Shown: positions 20,306 through 29,460, counted from the stretch's first letter. The stretch: DNA of 64,000 nucleotides from Candidatus Streptomyces philanthi (GCA_018114805.1 CP073042.1:6493501-6557500), one strand, 5' to 3'. Made by a program: numbers and translations. The notes: generated by a model from the letters alone, not told the origin.

Positions 20306-21192
20306 GTGCCGGTTCCGGGCTCTCCGTCGGTGCGGTCGTCCTGACCATGGGCAACCGCCCCGACGAGCTGCGGGCCCTGCTCGACTCGGTCGCCCGGCAG
20401 CACGGCGACCCGGTCCAGGTGGTCGTGGTCGGCAACGGCTCGCCGCTGCCGGCGCTGCCGGCCCGTGTGCGCACCGTGGAGCTGCCGGAGAACGTCGGCA
20501 TCCCCGCCGGCCGCAACGTGGGCATCGAGGCGTTAGGGCCCGGCGGCCGGGACGTGGACATCCTGCTCTTCCTCGACGACGACGGGCTGCTGGCCGGCGA
20601 CGACACGGCCGAGCTGTGCCGTACGGCCTTCGCCGCCGACCCCGCGCTCGGCATCATCAGCTTTCGCATCGCCGACCCCGACACCGGCGAGACCCAGCGC
20701 CGCCACGTACCGCGGCTGTGCGCCTCCGACCCGATGCGCTCCTCGCGGGTGACCACCTTCCTCGGCGGCGCCAACGCGGTGCGTACCCGCGTCTTCGCCG
20801 AGGTCGGGGGGTTGCCCGACGAGTTCTTCTACGCGCACGAGGAGACCGACCTCGCCTGGCGGGCGCTGGACGCGGGTTGGATGATCGATTACCGGTCAGA
20901 CCTGGTGCTCTTCCACCCGACCACCGCCCCGAGCCGGCACGCGGTCTACCACCGCATGGTGGCGCGGAACCGGGTGTGGCTGGCCCGTCGGAACTTGCCG
21001 CTCCCCCTAGTGCCCGCTTATTTGGCGGTATGGATGCTGCTCACGTTGGCCAGGAGGCCGTCGGGGCCGGCGTTGCGCGCGTGGTTCGGCGGTTTCAAGG
21101 AAGGCTGGACGACGCCGTGCGGTCCGCGACGGCCGATGAAGTGGCGTACGGTATGGCGCCTGACCCGGCTGGGCCGACCTCCTGTGATCTGA
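20302..21192 (+). CDS. glycosyltransferase family 2
   Basis: A 296-residue GT-A fold transferase from GTG 20302, overlapping the preceding stop by GTGA. It has the opening AVVLTMGNRPDELRALL, the metal/nucleotide motif LLFLDDDG, and the acceptor-site Glu/Asp in YAHEETDLAWRAL. It lacks an N-terminal membrane anchor, but the C-terminal VPAYLAVWMLLTLARR segment is hydrophobic. It probably decorates the polymer made by the neighbouring CDP-alcohol transferases on the cytoplasmic face, before export by the ABC pair downstream. Confidence 0.87.
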   Translation: MSAGSGLSVGAVVLTMGNRPDELRALLDSVARQHGDPVQVVVVGNGSPLPALPARVRTVELPENVGIPAGRNVGIEALGPGGRDVDILLFLDDDGLLAGDDTAELCRTAFAADPALGIISFRIADPDTGETQRRHVPRLCASDPMRSSRVTTFLGGANAVRTRVFAEVGGLPDEFFYAHEETDLAWRALDAGWMIDYRSDLVLFHPTTAPSRHAVYHRMVARNRVWLARRNLPLPLVPAYLAVWMLLTLARRPSGPALRAWFGGFKEGWTTPCGPRRPMKWRTVWRLTRLGRPPVI

Positions 21193-21261
21193 GAAGCTCT
21201 GGTCTGAGAGCATCGGGCGCGATCCTGGGCACGGCCCCGGCAGCGCACCTTGAGGATGAAA

Positions 21262-22206
21262 GTGTCAACTGTGAGCCAGACTACGCACGACAGTGTGGTC
21301 GCCATGATTTCCCCACCATCCCCCGACGACGGGCTCACCCCCGCCGAGCTGGCCCAGAAGTACGGTCTTTCGGTCAGCGGTGCCCGGGTGGGGCTTGGCG
21401 AGTATGTCCAGCAGTTGTGGGGGAGGCGCCACTTCATCTTGGCCTTCTCCCAGGCCAAGCTCACCGCGCAGTACAGCCAGGCGAAGCTCGGCCAGCTCTG
21501 GCAGGTGGCGACACCGCTGCTGAACGCGCTGGTGTACTTCCTCATCTTCGGCCTGGTCATGGGCGGCCGGGGCAAGATGGACAACCACGACTACATCCCG
21601 TTCCTAGTCACGGGCGTCTTCGTGTTCACCTTCACCCAGACCTCGGCGCTCGCCGGTGTCCGGGCGATCTCGGGCAACCTCGGGCTGGTGCGGGCACTGC
21701 ACTTCCCCCGGGCCGCTCTGCCCGTCTCCTTCTCGCTCCAGCAGTTGCAGCAGCTCCTGTTCTCGATGATCGTCCTGGCCATGGTGCTGGTCGGGTTCGG
21801 GCACTACCCCAGCCTGTCCTGGGTGCTGATCATCCCGGCGCTGGCCCTGCAGTTCGTCTTCAACACCGGCCTCGCCATGGTCATGGCCCGGCTCGGCACC
21901 AAGACGCCCGACCTGGCCCAGTTGCTGCCGTTCATCACCCGGACCTGGCTGTACGCCTCCGGCGTGATGTACAGCATCCCGGACATGCTCGCGAAGAAGG
22001 ACGTCCCCGAGTGGCTGGACGACCTGCTGCTGTCCAACCCGGCGTCGGTCTACATCGACCTGATGCGCTTCGCGCTCATGGACGACTACCCGGCCTCCAA
22101 CCTGCCGCCGCACGTGTGGCTGCTGGCCCTCGGCTGGGCTGTGCTGGTCGGCGTCGGTGGATTCCTGTTTTTCTGGAAGGCCGAGGAGCAGTATGGCCGT
22201 GGCTGA
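21262..22206 (+). CDS. ABC-2 type transporter permease (TagG/Wzm-like)
   Basis: A polytopic permease of about 314 residues with an N-terminal cytoplasmic segment followed by FSQAKLTAQYSQAKLGQLWQ, a motif typical of polysaccharide/teichoic-acid exporter permeases, then about six transmembrane helices (LLNALVYFLIFGLVMGG, VLIIPALALQFVFNTGLA and others). GTG 21262 is favoured because GAGG lies 6 bases upstream; GTG 21271 and ATG 21256 are alternatives. It overlaps the ATPase gene by 14 bp. Together they form an exporter for a lipid-linked cell-surface polymer. Confidence 0.87.
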   Translation: MSTVSQTTHDSVVAMISPPSPDDGLTPAELAQKYGLSVSGARVGLGEYVQQLWGRRHFILAFSQAKLTAQYSQAKLGQLWQVATPLLNALVYFLIFGLVMGGRGKMDNHDYIPFLVTGVFVFTFTQTSALAGVRAISGNLGLVRALHFPRAALPVSFSLQQLQQLLFSMIVLAMVLVGFGHYPSLSWVLIIPALALQFVFNTGLAMVMARLGTKTPDLAQLLPFITRTWLYASGVMYSIPDMLAKKDVPEWLDDLLLSNPASVYIDLMRFALMDDYPASNLPPHVWLLALGWAVLVGVGGFLFFWKAEEQYGRG

Positions 22207-22990
22207 GCGAACCCTCGAGCAGACCCCCAAGGACCCGCGTCCCACCGTCATCGCGGACGACGTGCACATCGTCTACCGCGTCAACGGCGGCGCCCGTGGC
22301 AAGGGCAGCGCCACCGCCGCGCTCAGCCGCATACTCCGCCGCACCGGCTCGCCCGGCATGCGCGAGGTACACGCCGTGCGCGGCGTCACCTTCGTCGCCC
22401 GCCGGGGCGAGTCGATCGGCCTGATCGGCTCGAACGGCTCGGGCAAGTCCACGCTCCTCAAGGCCGTGGCGGGGCTGCTGCCCACCGAACGCGGCCACGT
22501 CTACACCGACGGCCAGCCCTCGCTGCTCGGCGTGAACGCGGCCATGATGAACGACCTGACCGGTGAGCGGAACGTCATTCTCGGTGGCCTGGCGATGGGC
22601 ATGACGCGCGAGCAGGTCCGGGAGCGGTACGACGAGATCGTGGACTTCTCCGGCATCAACGAGAAGGGCGATTTCGTCACGCTGCCGATGCGCACCTACT
22701 CCTCCGGCATGGCTGCCCGACTGCGCTTCTCCATCGCCGCCGCCAAGGACCACGACGTGCTGATGATCGACGAGGCCCTGGCGACCGGCGACCGCAAGTT
22801 CCAGAAGCGCTCCGAGGCCCGCATCCGTGAACTGCGCAAGGACGCCGGCACGGTCTTCCTGGTCAGCCACAACAACCGGTCGATCCGCGACACCTGCGAC
22901 CGCGTCCTGTGGCTGGAGAAGGGCGAACTGCTCATGGACGGCCCGACCGACGAGGTCATCAAGGCGTACGAGAAGGAGACGGGCCGGTAA
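22193..22990 (+). CDS. ABC transporter ATP-binding protein (TagH/Wzt-like)
   Basis: A 265-residue ATPase with Walker A GSNGSGKST, the polysaccharide-exporter-type signature YSSGMAARLRF, Walker B VLMIDEALATGD and H-loop FLVSHN. The N-terminal segment around VNGGARGKGSATAAL and the MREVHAVRGVTF strand are typical of Wzt/TagH nucleotide-binding domains; no C-terminal carbohydrate-binding domain is present. ATG 22193 follows GAGGAG. It is the last gene of the operon, followed by a canonical terminator at 23011. Confidence 0.9.
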   Translation: MAVAERTLEQTPKDPRPTVIADDVHIVYRVNGGARGKGSATAALSRILRRTGSPGMREVHAVRGVTFVARRGESIGLIGSNGSGKSTLLKAVAGLLPTERGHVYTDGQPSLLGVNAAMMNDLTGERNVILGGLAMGMTREQVRERYDEIVDFSGINEKGDFVTLPMRTYSSGMAARLRFSIAAAKDHDVLMIDEALATGDRKFQKRSEARIRELRKDAGTVFLVSHNNRSIRDTCDRVLWLEKGELLMDGPTDEVIKAYEKETGR

Positions 22991-23010
22991 CCCCGCCGCC
23001 CCCGCACAGC

Positions 23011-23046
23011 GCCCGCCCTGCGTTCACACGCCGGGCGGGCGTTTTT
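23011..23046 (+). terminator. intrinsic terminator of the CDP-alcohol/ABC exporter operon
   Basis: An 8 bp perfect stem, GCCCGCCC (23011-23018) with GGGCGGGC (23033-23040), is followed by GTTTTTCC, 20 bp after the ATPase stop codon. Confidence 0.85.
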
Positions 23047-23047
23047 C

Positions 23048-23501
23048 CTGTGGCGTTTCCCGGGCCTGCAGCGGTCGTCGCCCGTACAATTCATTGCCGT
23101 TTTATGAATTGGCCTGTACCAAATTTCGTGAAAGCGGTGCCGAGTATTCAGCGGGCCGAAGTGGAGGGCGCGCGGCGGGGCGCGTGCGCTATCATTTTCC
23201 GTACCCTGTGTTGTGTGTGCCATCGTGTTGCCCGTAGGGTGCTGCAGCGCTGATCCTCGCGGTCTTTCCCGGATTGCCGGGGCGAGCATTTTCGGTGCTA
23301 TGTGTTCCATAGTGCGGCCGGGTGGGAGCGGTCGGGGCGGTGAATTGGGGGCCGTCGACCCGCGCGTGTCGCGCGGGGGTGGCGCCGCGCGACGGGCTTT
23401 GCGTGACCGGCCGGTTGCCGTGGGTGCTGACTAGTTCGAGCGTGGGGCGTGCTCGCACGCGTGTGGTGCGCACCCGAAAACGCCGCGGATAGGGAGGGCG
23501 T
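23048..23501. other. intergenic region upstream of the TetR-type pseudogene
   Basis: No gene is supported. It contains an AT-rich palindrome at 23087-23111 (separate entry), unusual for this GC-rich setting, and ends with GGAGG for the GTG at 23502. Confidence 0.45.
23087..23111. promoter_or_regulatory. AT-rich inverted repeat, candidate repressor operator
   Basis: CAATTCAT (23087-23094) and ATGAATTG (23104-23111) form a perfect 8 bp inverted repeat with a 9-base spacer. The size fits a TetR-family operator, and the only regulator nearby is the broken TetR gene starting at 23502. Confidence 0.35.
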
Positions 23502-24253
23502 GTGTCGCAAGAAGCAGTACCTGTCGCACCATATTCGCGTCGTGAACGACTGCGGATCGCGACCATTCAGGAGATCAAGGATGTGGCACGGGAGTTTCTC
23601 GTGTAGGACGGTCCGGGCAATGTAACGATCCGCGCCATTGCCCGCGAAATGGGCATGACCGCGCCCGCCGTGTATCGCTACTTCACCAGTCGGGACGAGC
23701 TGATCCAGGCGATACGTCGCGACATCTTCGGTGAGATGGGGGCCATCTGCGCGCGGTGATCGAGGCCATTCCCGAGCGCGAGCCCGCCGTCGAACTGCTG
23801 GCGTCCGGGCGCGCGCTGCGCCGCTGGGCCATCGAGCACCCGCACGAGTTCGGCCTCATCCTCGGCCCGTGGGGGCCCAGCTAGGGCAGGCAGGCGGGCC
23901 AGGCCGAACGCGAGGCGAGCTGGGGCTTCGGGTCGCTGTTCGCCGGCCTGATATCGAAGCTGTGGCGCCGCCGTGGCTTCCCGGTCCCCGACCCGGACTC
24001 CCTCGACCTCGATCTGGTGACACAGCTCACGGCGCTGCGCCGGGAGTACCAGGTCGAGCTTCCCGTCGAGGCCCTGGCCATCATGGTCCGCTGCTGGGTG
24101 CGGCTGTACGGCGTGATCTCGATGGACGCGCTGGGCCACCTGGCGTTCGCCCTCCCTGACGGCGACGCCTTCTTCGAGCGCGAACTCCAGCACCTGGCCG
24201 CCGTCCTGGGCATCGGGGAGTTCTACGCGGCCGACCAGCTGGCGGTCCGCTGA
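23502..24253 (+). pseudogene. TetR/AcrR family transcriptional regulator, two amber stops plus a frameshift
   Basis: GTG 23502 follows GGAGG. After YSRRERLRIATIQEIKD the frame meets TAG 23604-23606 and then continues with a clear helix-turn-helix, IRAIAREMGMTAPAVYRYF, typical of TetR proteins. Near 23750 one indel shifts the frame into AIPEREPAVELLASGRALRR. A second TAG lies at 23883-23885, and the C-terminal ligand-binding region (VEALAIMVRCWVRLYGVISM) ends at 24253. About 249 codons in all. Both stops could derive from Glu codons by one change. It sits just before the hopanoid operon and may once have controlled it or the AT-rich palindrome at 23087. Confidence 0.8.
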
Positions 24254-24634
24254 CCCCGCCGTGCGCGCCGGCCCGTCGCGTCGGGCCGGCCAGCGGCCGG
24301 GAGGCCGCACCACGCCGCCCCGCCTTCCGTCCGACAGGGCCCGGCCGCCACGGGACCCCCGACCTGACGGTGCACCGCTCGGCTCCGCGTAGGCTGTACT
24401 GATGACCATCCGGACTCTGGCGGACACGTGTCCGGCCCCCCGTTCGGGGGTCCGGAGCCCATCCCCCGCGACCTGGGGCGCGGCGTGTCCGCGTCGTGCC
24501 GTGACTGACATGCGGTGTAGAACGGGGGATGTGACGGCATTGGCCACGCGCCCCCTACCCAGTGCTCCCGCAGGCCCCGGCGCCCCTGCCCCCTGTGGTG
24601 GCCCTGTACGCGCCCGTACGCCTGGCTGTCTCCG
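24254..24634. other. intergenic region upstream of the hopanoid operon
   Basis: About 380 bp with several GC hairpins (for example around 24267-24300, likely 3' of the TetR gene) and presumably the hopanoid promoter. A TAGGCT-like hexamer at about 24390 is a possible -10. No protein gene is supported. Confidence 0.35.
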
Positions 24635-25573
24635 GTGACCCTGGAAGACGAGCGCAGCCGGTCCCACCCCACCCCGCGAGCCTGGCCGGAGCAGCAGGCG
24701 CGCGCGGTGCACGACAAGGCAGCGCACGAGAACTTTCCCGTCGCCCCCTTCTTCCTCCCGCGCGCCTGGCGCGACGACCTCATGGCCGTGTACGGGTACG
24801 CCCGGCTCGTCGACGACATTGGCGACGGCGACCTCGCGCCGGGCGGCGGTGACGCCGTATTGCTCGGCCTCGACCGGTCCCAGGCCGACGACACCACCGC
24901 GCTGCTCGACGCGTTCGAGGCGGACCTGCGCCGGGTCTTCGACGACCGGACCGAGCCGCCGCGACACCCGCTGCTGCGCGCGCTGCGCCCCACCGTGCGC
25001 CGGTGCGGGCTCGGCCCTGGCCCCTTCCTCGGCCTCATCGAGGCCAACCGGCAGGACCAGCGGGTGCGCCGGTACGCCAGCTACCAGGAGCTTCTCGACT
25101 ACTGCGAGCTGTCCGCCAACCCGGTGGGCCGCCTGGTCCTGGCCATCACCGGGACCGCGACGCCCGAGCGCGTGCGGCGCTCGGACGCGATCTGCACCGC
25201 ACTACAGGTCATCGAACACCTCCAGGACGTCGTCGAGGACCTCGGCCGGGACCGGATCTACCTGCCCGCCGACGACATGCGGCGCTTCGGCGTGACGGAG
25301 GCGGACCTGCGGGCCCGGACGGCCAGCGCGCCGGTGCGCGCGCTGATCGCGTTCGAGGCCCGCCGCGCCCACGACCTGCTGAGCGAGGGCTCGCCGTTGG
25401 TGAGCAGCGTCCACGGCCGGCTCAGGCTGCTGCTCGCCGGGTTCGTGGGCGGCGGGCGGGCGGCCCTGAAAGCGGTCGCGCGCGCCGATCACAACGTGTT
25501 CCCTGGACCCCCCAAGCCCACCAAGCTCAGCCAACTGCGCGAGGTCGCGGCGACACTGCGAGGAGAGGGGTGA
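24635..25573 (+). CDS. hpnC: squalene/hydroxysqualene biosynthesis protein HpnC
   Basis: A 312-residue trans-isoprenyl-diphosphate synthase-fold enzyme that, with HpnD and HpnE, makes squalene from farnesyl diphosphate; HpnC is assigned the step from presqualene diphosphate to hydroxysqualene. It has the opening HENFPVAPFFLPRAWR, the first Asp-rich site RLVDDIGDGD and the second EHLQDVVEDLGRDRIYLP. GTG 24635 is used because upstream sequence does not resemble the family. It overlaps hpnD by GTGA. The C-terminus PGPPKPTKLSQL is family-typical. Confidence 0.92.
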   Translation: MTLEDERSRSHPTPRAWPEQQARAVHDKAAHENFPVAPFFLPRAWRDDLMAVYGYARLVDDIGDGDLAPGGGDAVLLGLDRSQADDTTALLDAFEADLRRVFDDRTEPPRHPLLRALRPTVRRCGLGPGPFLGLIEANRQDQRVRRYASYQELLDYCELSANPVGRLVLAITGTATPERVRRSDAICTALQVIEHLQDVVEDLGRDRIYLPADDMRRFGVTEADLRARTASAPVRALIAFEARRAHDLLSEGSPLVSSVHGRLRLLLAGFVGGGRAALKAVARADHNVFPGPPKPTKLSQLREVAATLRGEG

Positions 25574-26520
25574 CCCCGGAAGTGGGAGGACCTTCGCGTA
25601 CGCTCGCACCGGTGACGGCGGCGTACCGCTACTGCGAGGCCGTGACCGGCCAGCAGGCTCGCAACTTCGCGTACGGCATCCGGCTGCTGCCCACGGACAA
25701 GCGGCGGGCGATGTCCGCGCTGTACGCCTTCTCCCGCCGGGTGGACGACATCGGCGACGGCGCCCTGAGCGCCTCGGCTAAGGAAGACCGGTTGGAGAGC
25801 ACCCGCGAGCTGCTGCGCCGGATCGCGGACGGCGCGGTGGAGCAGGACGACACCGACCCCGTGGCCGTCGCCCTCACCGACGCCGCGCGCCGCTTCCCCA
25901 TCCCGCTCGGCGGGCTCGACGAGCTGATCGACGGCGTGCTGATGGACGTGCGCGGTGAGAGCTACGAGACGTGGGACGAGCTGCGGGTGTACTGCCGGTG
26001 CGTGGCCGGTGCCATCGGCCGCCTCTCGCTCGGCGTCTTCGGCACGGTGCCCGGGGCCCCCGGCGCCGAGCGCGCCGCCGAGTACGCCGACACGCTGGGG
26101 CTCGCCCTCCAACTCACCAACATCCTGCGGGACGTTCGGGAGGACGCGGCCAACGGGCGCACCTACCTGCCGTCCGACGAGCTGGCTAAGTTCGGCTGCT
26201 CGGCGGGGTTCCACGGGGCCACGCCGCCGGCCGGCGCCGACTTCACGGGCCTGGTGCACTTCGAGGCCAGGCACGCGCGGGCGCTGTTCGCCGAGGGCTA
26301 CCGGCTGTTGCCGCTGCTCGACCGGCGTAGCGGCGCGTGCGTGGCCGCCATGGCCGGCATCTACCGCAGACTCCTCGAGCGCATCGCCAGGGACCCCGCT
26401 GCCGTGTTGCACGGCCGCGTCTCGCTGCCCGGGAGGGAGAAGGCGTACGTCGCCGTGCGCAGCCTGGCGGGCGTCGACGCGCGCACCGTGAACCGGCGGG
26501 CCGGCGGGGGGCGCGGGTGA
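25570..26520 (+). CDS. hpnD: presqualene diphosphate synthase HpnD
   Basis: A 316-residue enzyme condensing two farnesyl diphosphates to presqualene diphosphate. Motifs: YRYCEAVTGQQARNFAYGIR, the first metal site FSRRVDDIGDG, YCRCVAGAIGRLSLGVFG, and the second metal site LTNILRDVREDAANGRTYLP. GTG 25570 overlaps the hpnC stop (GTGA), so translation is probably coupled. It is cytoplasmic, loosely membrane-associated by analogy with squalene synthases. Confidence 0.93.
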   Translation: MTPEVGGPSRTLAPVTAAYRYCEAVTGQQARNFAYGIRLLPTDKRRAMSALYAFSRRVDDIGDGALSASAKEDRLESTRELLRRIADGAVEQDDTDPVAVALTDAARRFPIPLGGLDELIDGVLMDVRGESYETWDELRVYCRCVAGAIGRLSLGVFGTVPGAPGAERAAEYADTLGLALQLTNILRDVREDAANGRTYLPSDELAKFGCSAGFHGATPPAGADFTGLVHFEARHARALFAEGYRLLPLLDRRSGACVAAMAGIYRRLLERIARDPAAVLHGRVSLPGREKAYVAVRSLAGVDARTVNRRAGGGRG

Positions 26521-26813
26521 TGGCCTCCGCGCCGGCGCCACACGCCGGTCGGCCCCCGCGCACGCCGGGAGAGCAGTACGTTCGCGCGACCCGGCGTGAG
26601 AGCCCCGCCGGCGGGGCAACCCTACGGGGCGTCGCGGCGTCCCCCGTCGCAGCCGGGGAGTGGTCGCGGCGCCGGCCGCCCGTAGCCTGGAGCGGCGACA
26701 AGCGACCGAGAGCGGTCGCACGGAGCCACCCGGAGTACCCGGGCACGGTCGAGGAGCAGCAGTCGCGCACAGCCGAGAAAGGGGCGCACGATGGCAGCGA
26801 GCACGCACCCTGA
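26520..26813 (+). CDS. small uncharacterised ORF between hpnD and hpnE
   Basis: A 97-residue frame starting ATG 26520, which overlaps the hpnD stop (TGATG), and ending 23 bp inside hpnE. It is Pro/Arg/Gly-rich; a segment ESPAGGATLRGVAASPVAAG resembles, weakly, the short DUF6380-type peptides sometimes annotated between Streptomyces hopanoid genes. No domain is certain. It could equally be the hpnE leader. Codon third positions are G/C-rich but not decisive. Confidence 0.35.
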   Translation: MASAPAPHAGRPPRTPGEQYVRATRRESPAGGATLRGVAASPVAAGEWSRRRPPVAWSGDKRPRAVARSHPEYPGTVEEQQSRTAEKGAHDGSEHAP

Positions 26814-28218
26814 ACACTTGACCCGCGCGGGCCGGACCGCCGTCGTCGTCGGGGGAGGGCTCGCGGGCATCACCTCCGCCCTCGCCCTGGCCGACGCCGG
26901 GCTGCGGGTGACCCTGCTCGAAGGCCGGCCCCGACTGGGCGGCGCCGCGTTCTCCTTCCGCCGCCCCTCGCCCGCCGGCGAACTCACCATCGACAACGGA
27001 CAGCACGTCTACCTGCGGTGCTGCACCGCGTACGGTTGGTTCCTGGACCGCGTCGGCGCCCGCCACCTGGCCCCGCTGCAGGACCGGCTCGACGTGCCCG
27101 TACTCGACGTGGGCCGGCCCGAGCCGCGGCTCGGGCGACTGCGCCGCACCGCGCTCCCGGTGCCGCTGCACCTGGCCGCGACCCTGGCCACCTACCCCCA
27201 CCTGTCGCCCGTCGAGTGGGCGGCCTTCGGCCGGGCCGCGCTCGCCCTGAAGTACCTGGACCCGCACGACCCGGCCCTGGACGGCATCAACTTCGGGGAC
27301 TGGCTGCGCAGCAAGGGCCAGTCCGCGCGCGCCATCCAGGCGGTGTGGGACGTCGTCGCCGTGGCCACCCTCAACGCCCGCTCCGCGCAGTGCTCCCTGG
27401 GCCTGGCCACCATGGTCTTAAAGACCGGGCTGCTTACCAAGCCCGGTCACGCCGACATCGGCATCCCCCGTGTGCCGCTTGGCGAGCTGCACGACACCAG
27501 GGCCCGCGCCGCGCTCGAGGCGGCGGGCGTGCGCGTCGAACTGCGCAGCCCGGTCACCGCCATCGGCCTTGAGGCGGAGGGCGGTTGGGGCGTCGAGGTG
27601 GAGACCGCGCCGCACGCGGGCACCCGGCTCACCGCCGACACGGTCGTCCTGGCCCTGCCCCAGCAGGAGGCACACGGACTGCTGCCGGCTGGAGCGCTGG
27701 ACGACCCCGGCCGGCTGTTGAAGATCGGCACCGCGCCCATCCTGAACCTGCACGTCGTCTACGACCGCAAGGTGCTGCGCCGCCCCTTCTTCGTGGCCAT
27801 CGGCACCCCCGTGCAGTGGGTCTTCGACCGCACCGACACCTCGGGCCTGACCGAGGGCCAGTACCTGGCGGTCTCCCAGTCCGCCGCCCACGACGACATC
27901 GACCAGCCCGTGGCCCGGCTGCGCGAGCGCTACCTGCCCGAGTTGGCCCGCCTGCTGCCCGCCACCCGCGGCGCCCGGGTGTGGGACTTCTTCGTCACCC
28001 GGGAGCGCACGGCGACCTTCGCTCCCGCGCCGGGCGTCGGCCGACTGCGCCCGCCCGCCACCACGAACGCGCCCGGCCTGTACCTGGCCGGCGCGTGGAT
28101 CGCCACCGGCTGGCCAGCGACCATGGAGAGCGCGGTGCGCAGCGGGCTGACCGCGGCCGACGCGGCGCTCTCCGAGCTCGGCCGCCCGCACCGCAGCCCG
28201 CTGCGGGAGGCGGTATGA
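26791..28218 (+). CDS. hpnE: hydroxysqualene dehydroxylase HpnE
   Basis: A 475-residue FAD-dependent amine-oxidase-fold enzyme that reduces hydroxysqualene to squalene. The dinucleotide motif VVVGGGLAGITSALALADAG opens the protein, followed by GRPRLGGAAFSF and TIDNGQHVYLRCC. The C-terminal FAD-binding block GLYLAGAWIATGWPATMESA closes it. ATG 26791 is preceded by an AAAGGGG site. The 3' end overlaps the polyprenyl synthetase gene by ATGA. Confidence 0.92.
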   Translation: MAASTHPEHLTRAGRTAVVVGGGLAGITSALALADAGLRVTLLEGRPRLGGAAFSFRRPSPAGELTIDNGQHVYLRCCTAYGWFLDRVGARHLAPLQDRLDVPVLDVGRPEPRLGRLRRTALPVPLHLAATLATYPHLSPVEWAAFGRAALALKYLDPHDPALDGINFGDWLRSKGQSARAIQAVWDVVAVATLNARSAQCSLGLATMVLKTGLLTKPGHADIGIPRVPLGELHDTRARAALEAAGVRVELRSPVTAIGLEAEGGWGVEVETAPHAGTRLTADTVVLALPQQEAHGLLPAGALDDPGRLLKIGTAPILNLHVVYDRKVLRRPFFVAIGTPVQWVFDRTDTSGLTEGQYLAVSQSAAHDDIDQPVARLRERYLPELARLLPATRGARVWDFFVTRERTATFAPAPGVGRLRPPATTNAPGLYLAGAWIATGWPATMESAVRSGLTAADAALSELGRPHRSPLREAV

Positions 28219-29315
28219 GCACTGTGACCGGAAACGGAGGAGAGACCGTGACTCCGGCCATCCCCCTCGAGACCGCGAACGTCAGCGCCATGCTGGCACG
28301 CGGGCGCACCCTGGTGACGCCCGTGCTGCGCGAGGTCGTCGACAGGCTCGCCCCGCCCATGAACGCCGTCGCCGCCTACCACTTCGGTTGGATCGACGCC
28401 GACGGCAACCCCTCGGCCGCCGACGGAGGCAAGGCGGTGCGCCCCGCGCTCGCCCTGCTCTCCGCCGAGGCCGCGGGCGCCGCGCCCGAGGTCGGCCTAC
28501 CCGGCGCGGTCGCGGTCGAGCTGGTGCACAACTTCTCGCTGCTGCACGACGACCTGATGGACGGCGACGAGCAGCGCCGCCACCGCGACACCGTGTGGAA
28601 GGTGCACGGCCCCGACCAGGCCGTCCTGGTGGGCGACGCGCTGTTCGCGTTGGCCAACGAGGTCCTGCTGGAGCTGGGCACGGTGGACGCCGGCCGCGCG
28701 ACCAGGCGGCTGACCACCGCCACCCGCCGACTCATCGACGGACAGGCCCAGGACATCGCGTACGAGCAGCGCGGGCGGGTCAACGTCCAGGAGTGCCTGG
28801 ACATGGAGGGCAACAAGACCGGGGCGCTGCTGGCCTGTTCGGTCTCCATCGGCGCGGTGCTCGGCGGCGCAGACGACTGGATGGCCGACACGCTGGAGAC
28901 GTACGGCTACCACCTCGGGCTCGCCTTCCAGGCCGTCGACGACCTGCTCGGCATCTGGGGCGACCCGGTGGCCACCGGCAAGCGGCCCTGGAGCGATCTG
29001 CGTCAGCGCAAGAAGTCCCTGCCCGTGGTCGCCGCCCTTGCCGCCGGCGGGCCCGCCTCCGAGCGGCTGGCCCGAATCCTGGCGGCCGACGCGAGTCATG
29101 ACGGGAAAACGGATGACATCGCTGACTTCGATGAGGAAGAGTTTGCTAGCCGAGCGGCGTTGATCGAGGAGGCTGGCGGTCGCGAGTGGACGTCCCAGGA
29201 AGCTCGCCGACAGCACGCCACCGCCATCGCGGCGCTGCACGAGGTGGACATGCCCGCCGCGTTGCGAGCGCAACTGGTGGCGCTCGCCGACTTCGTCGTC
29301 GTACGAGAGGGATGA
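28215..29315 (+). CDS. polyprenyl (farnesyl-type) diphosphate synthase of the hopanoid cluster
   Basis: A 366-residue trans-prenyltransferase that likely supplies farnesyl diphosphate for squalene. The first Asp-rich motif is LLHDDLMDGDEQRR; the second region is AFQAVDDLLGIWGD. The start may be ATG 28215 (overlapping hpnE, GGGAGG upstream) or GTG 28248 (GGAGGAG upstream); the first 11 residues are not conserved-looking, so 28248 is quite possible. A small low-GC insertion near 29098-29150 (HDGKTDDIADFDEEEF) interrupts an otherwise GC-rich gene. 145 bp of leader separate it from shc. Confidence 0.9.
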   Translation: MSTVTGNGGETVTPAIPLETANVSAMLARGRTLVTPVLREVVDRLAPPMNAVAAYHFGWIDADGNPSAADGGKAVRPALALLSAEAAGAAPEVGLPGAVAVELVHNFSLLHDDLMDGDEQRRHRDTVWKVHGPDQAVLVGDALFALANEVLLELGTVDAGRATRRLTTATRRLIDGQAQDIAYEQRGRVNVQECLDMEGNKTGALLACSVSIGAVLGGADDWMADTLETYGYHLGLAFQAVDDLLGIWGDPVATGKRPWSDLRQRKKSLPVVAALAAGGPASERLARILAADASHDGKTDDIADFDEEEFASRAALIEEAGGREWTSQEARRQHATAIAALHEVDMPAALRAQLVALADFVVVREG

Positions 29316-29460
29316 CCTGCCCATGAGACACGGGGGCTGGCGGGAGTACCCGGCCGGGCTCAGCCACCACACCTAGCTCGCGGTCGCCGGAGGGCGCCGG
29401 CCACGGCGCCTTTCGACGCAACCCCAGCACGGCGGTGAACGGACTGTGAAAGGGGAAGCC

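Noticed and set aside
29322..29376. A 17-codon frame MRHGGWREYPAGLSHHT between the polyprenyl synthase and shc genes
   Set aside because: Too short and without ribosome site; it may be leader sequence. Not listed as a gene.
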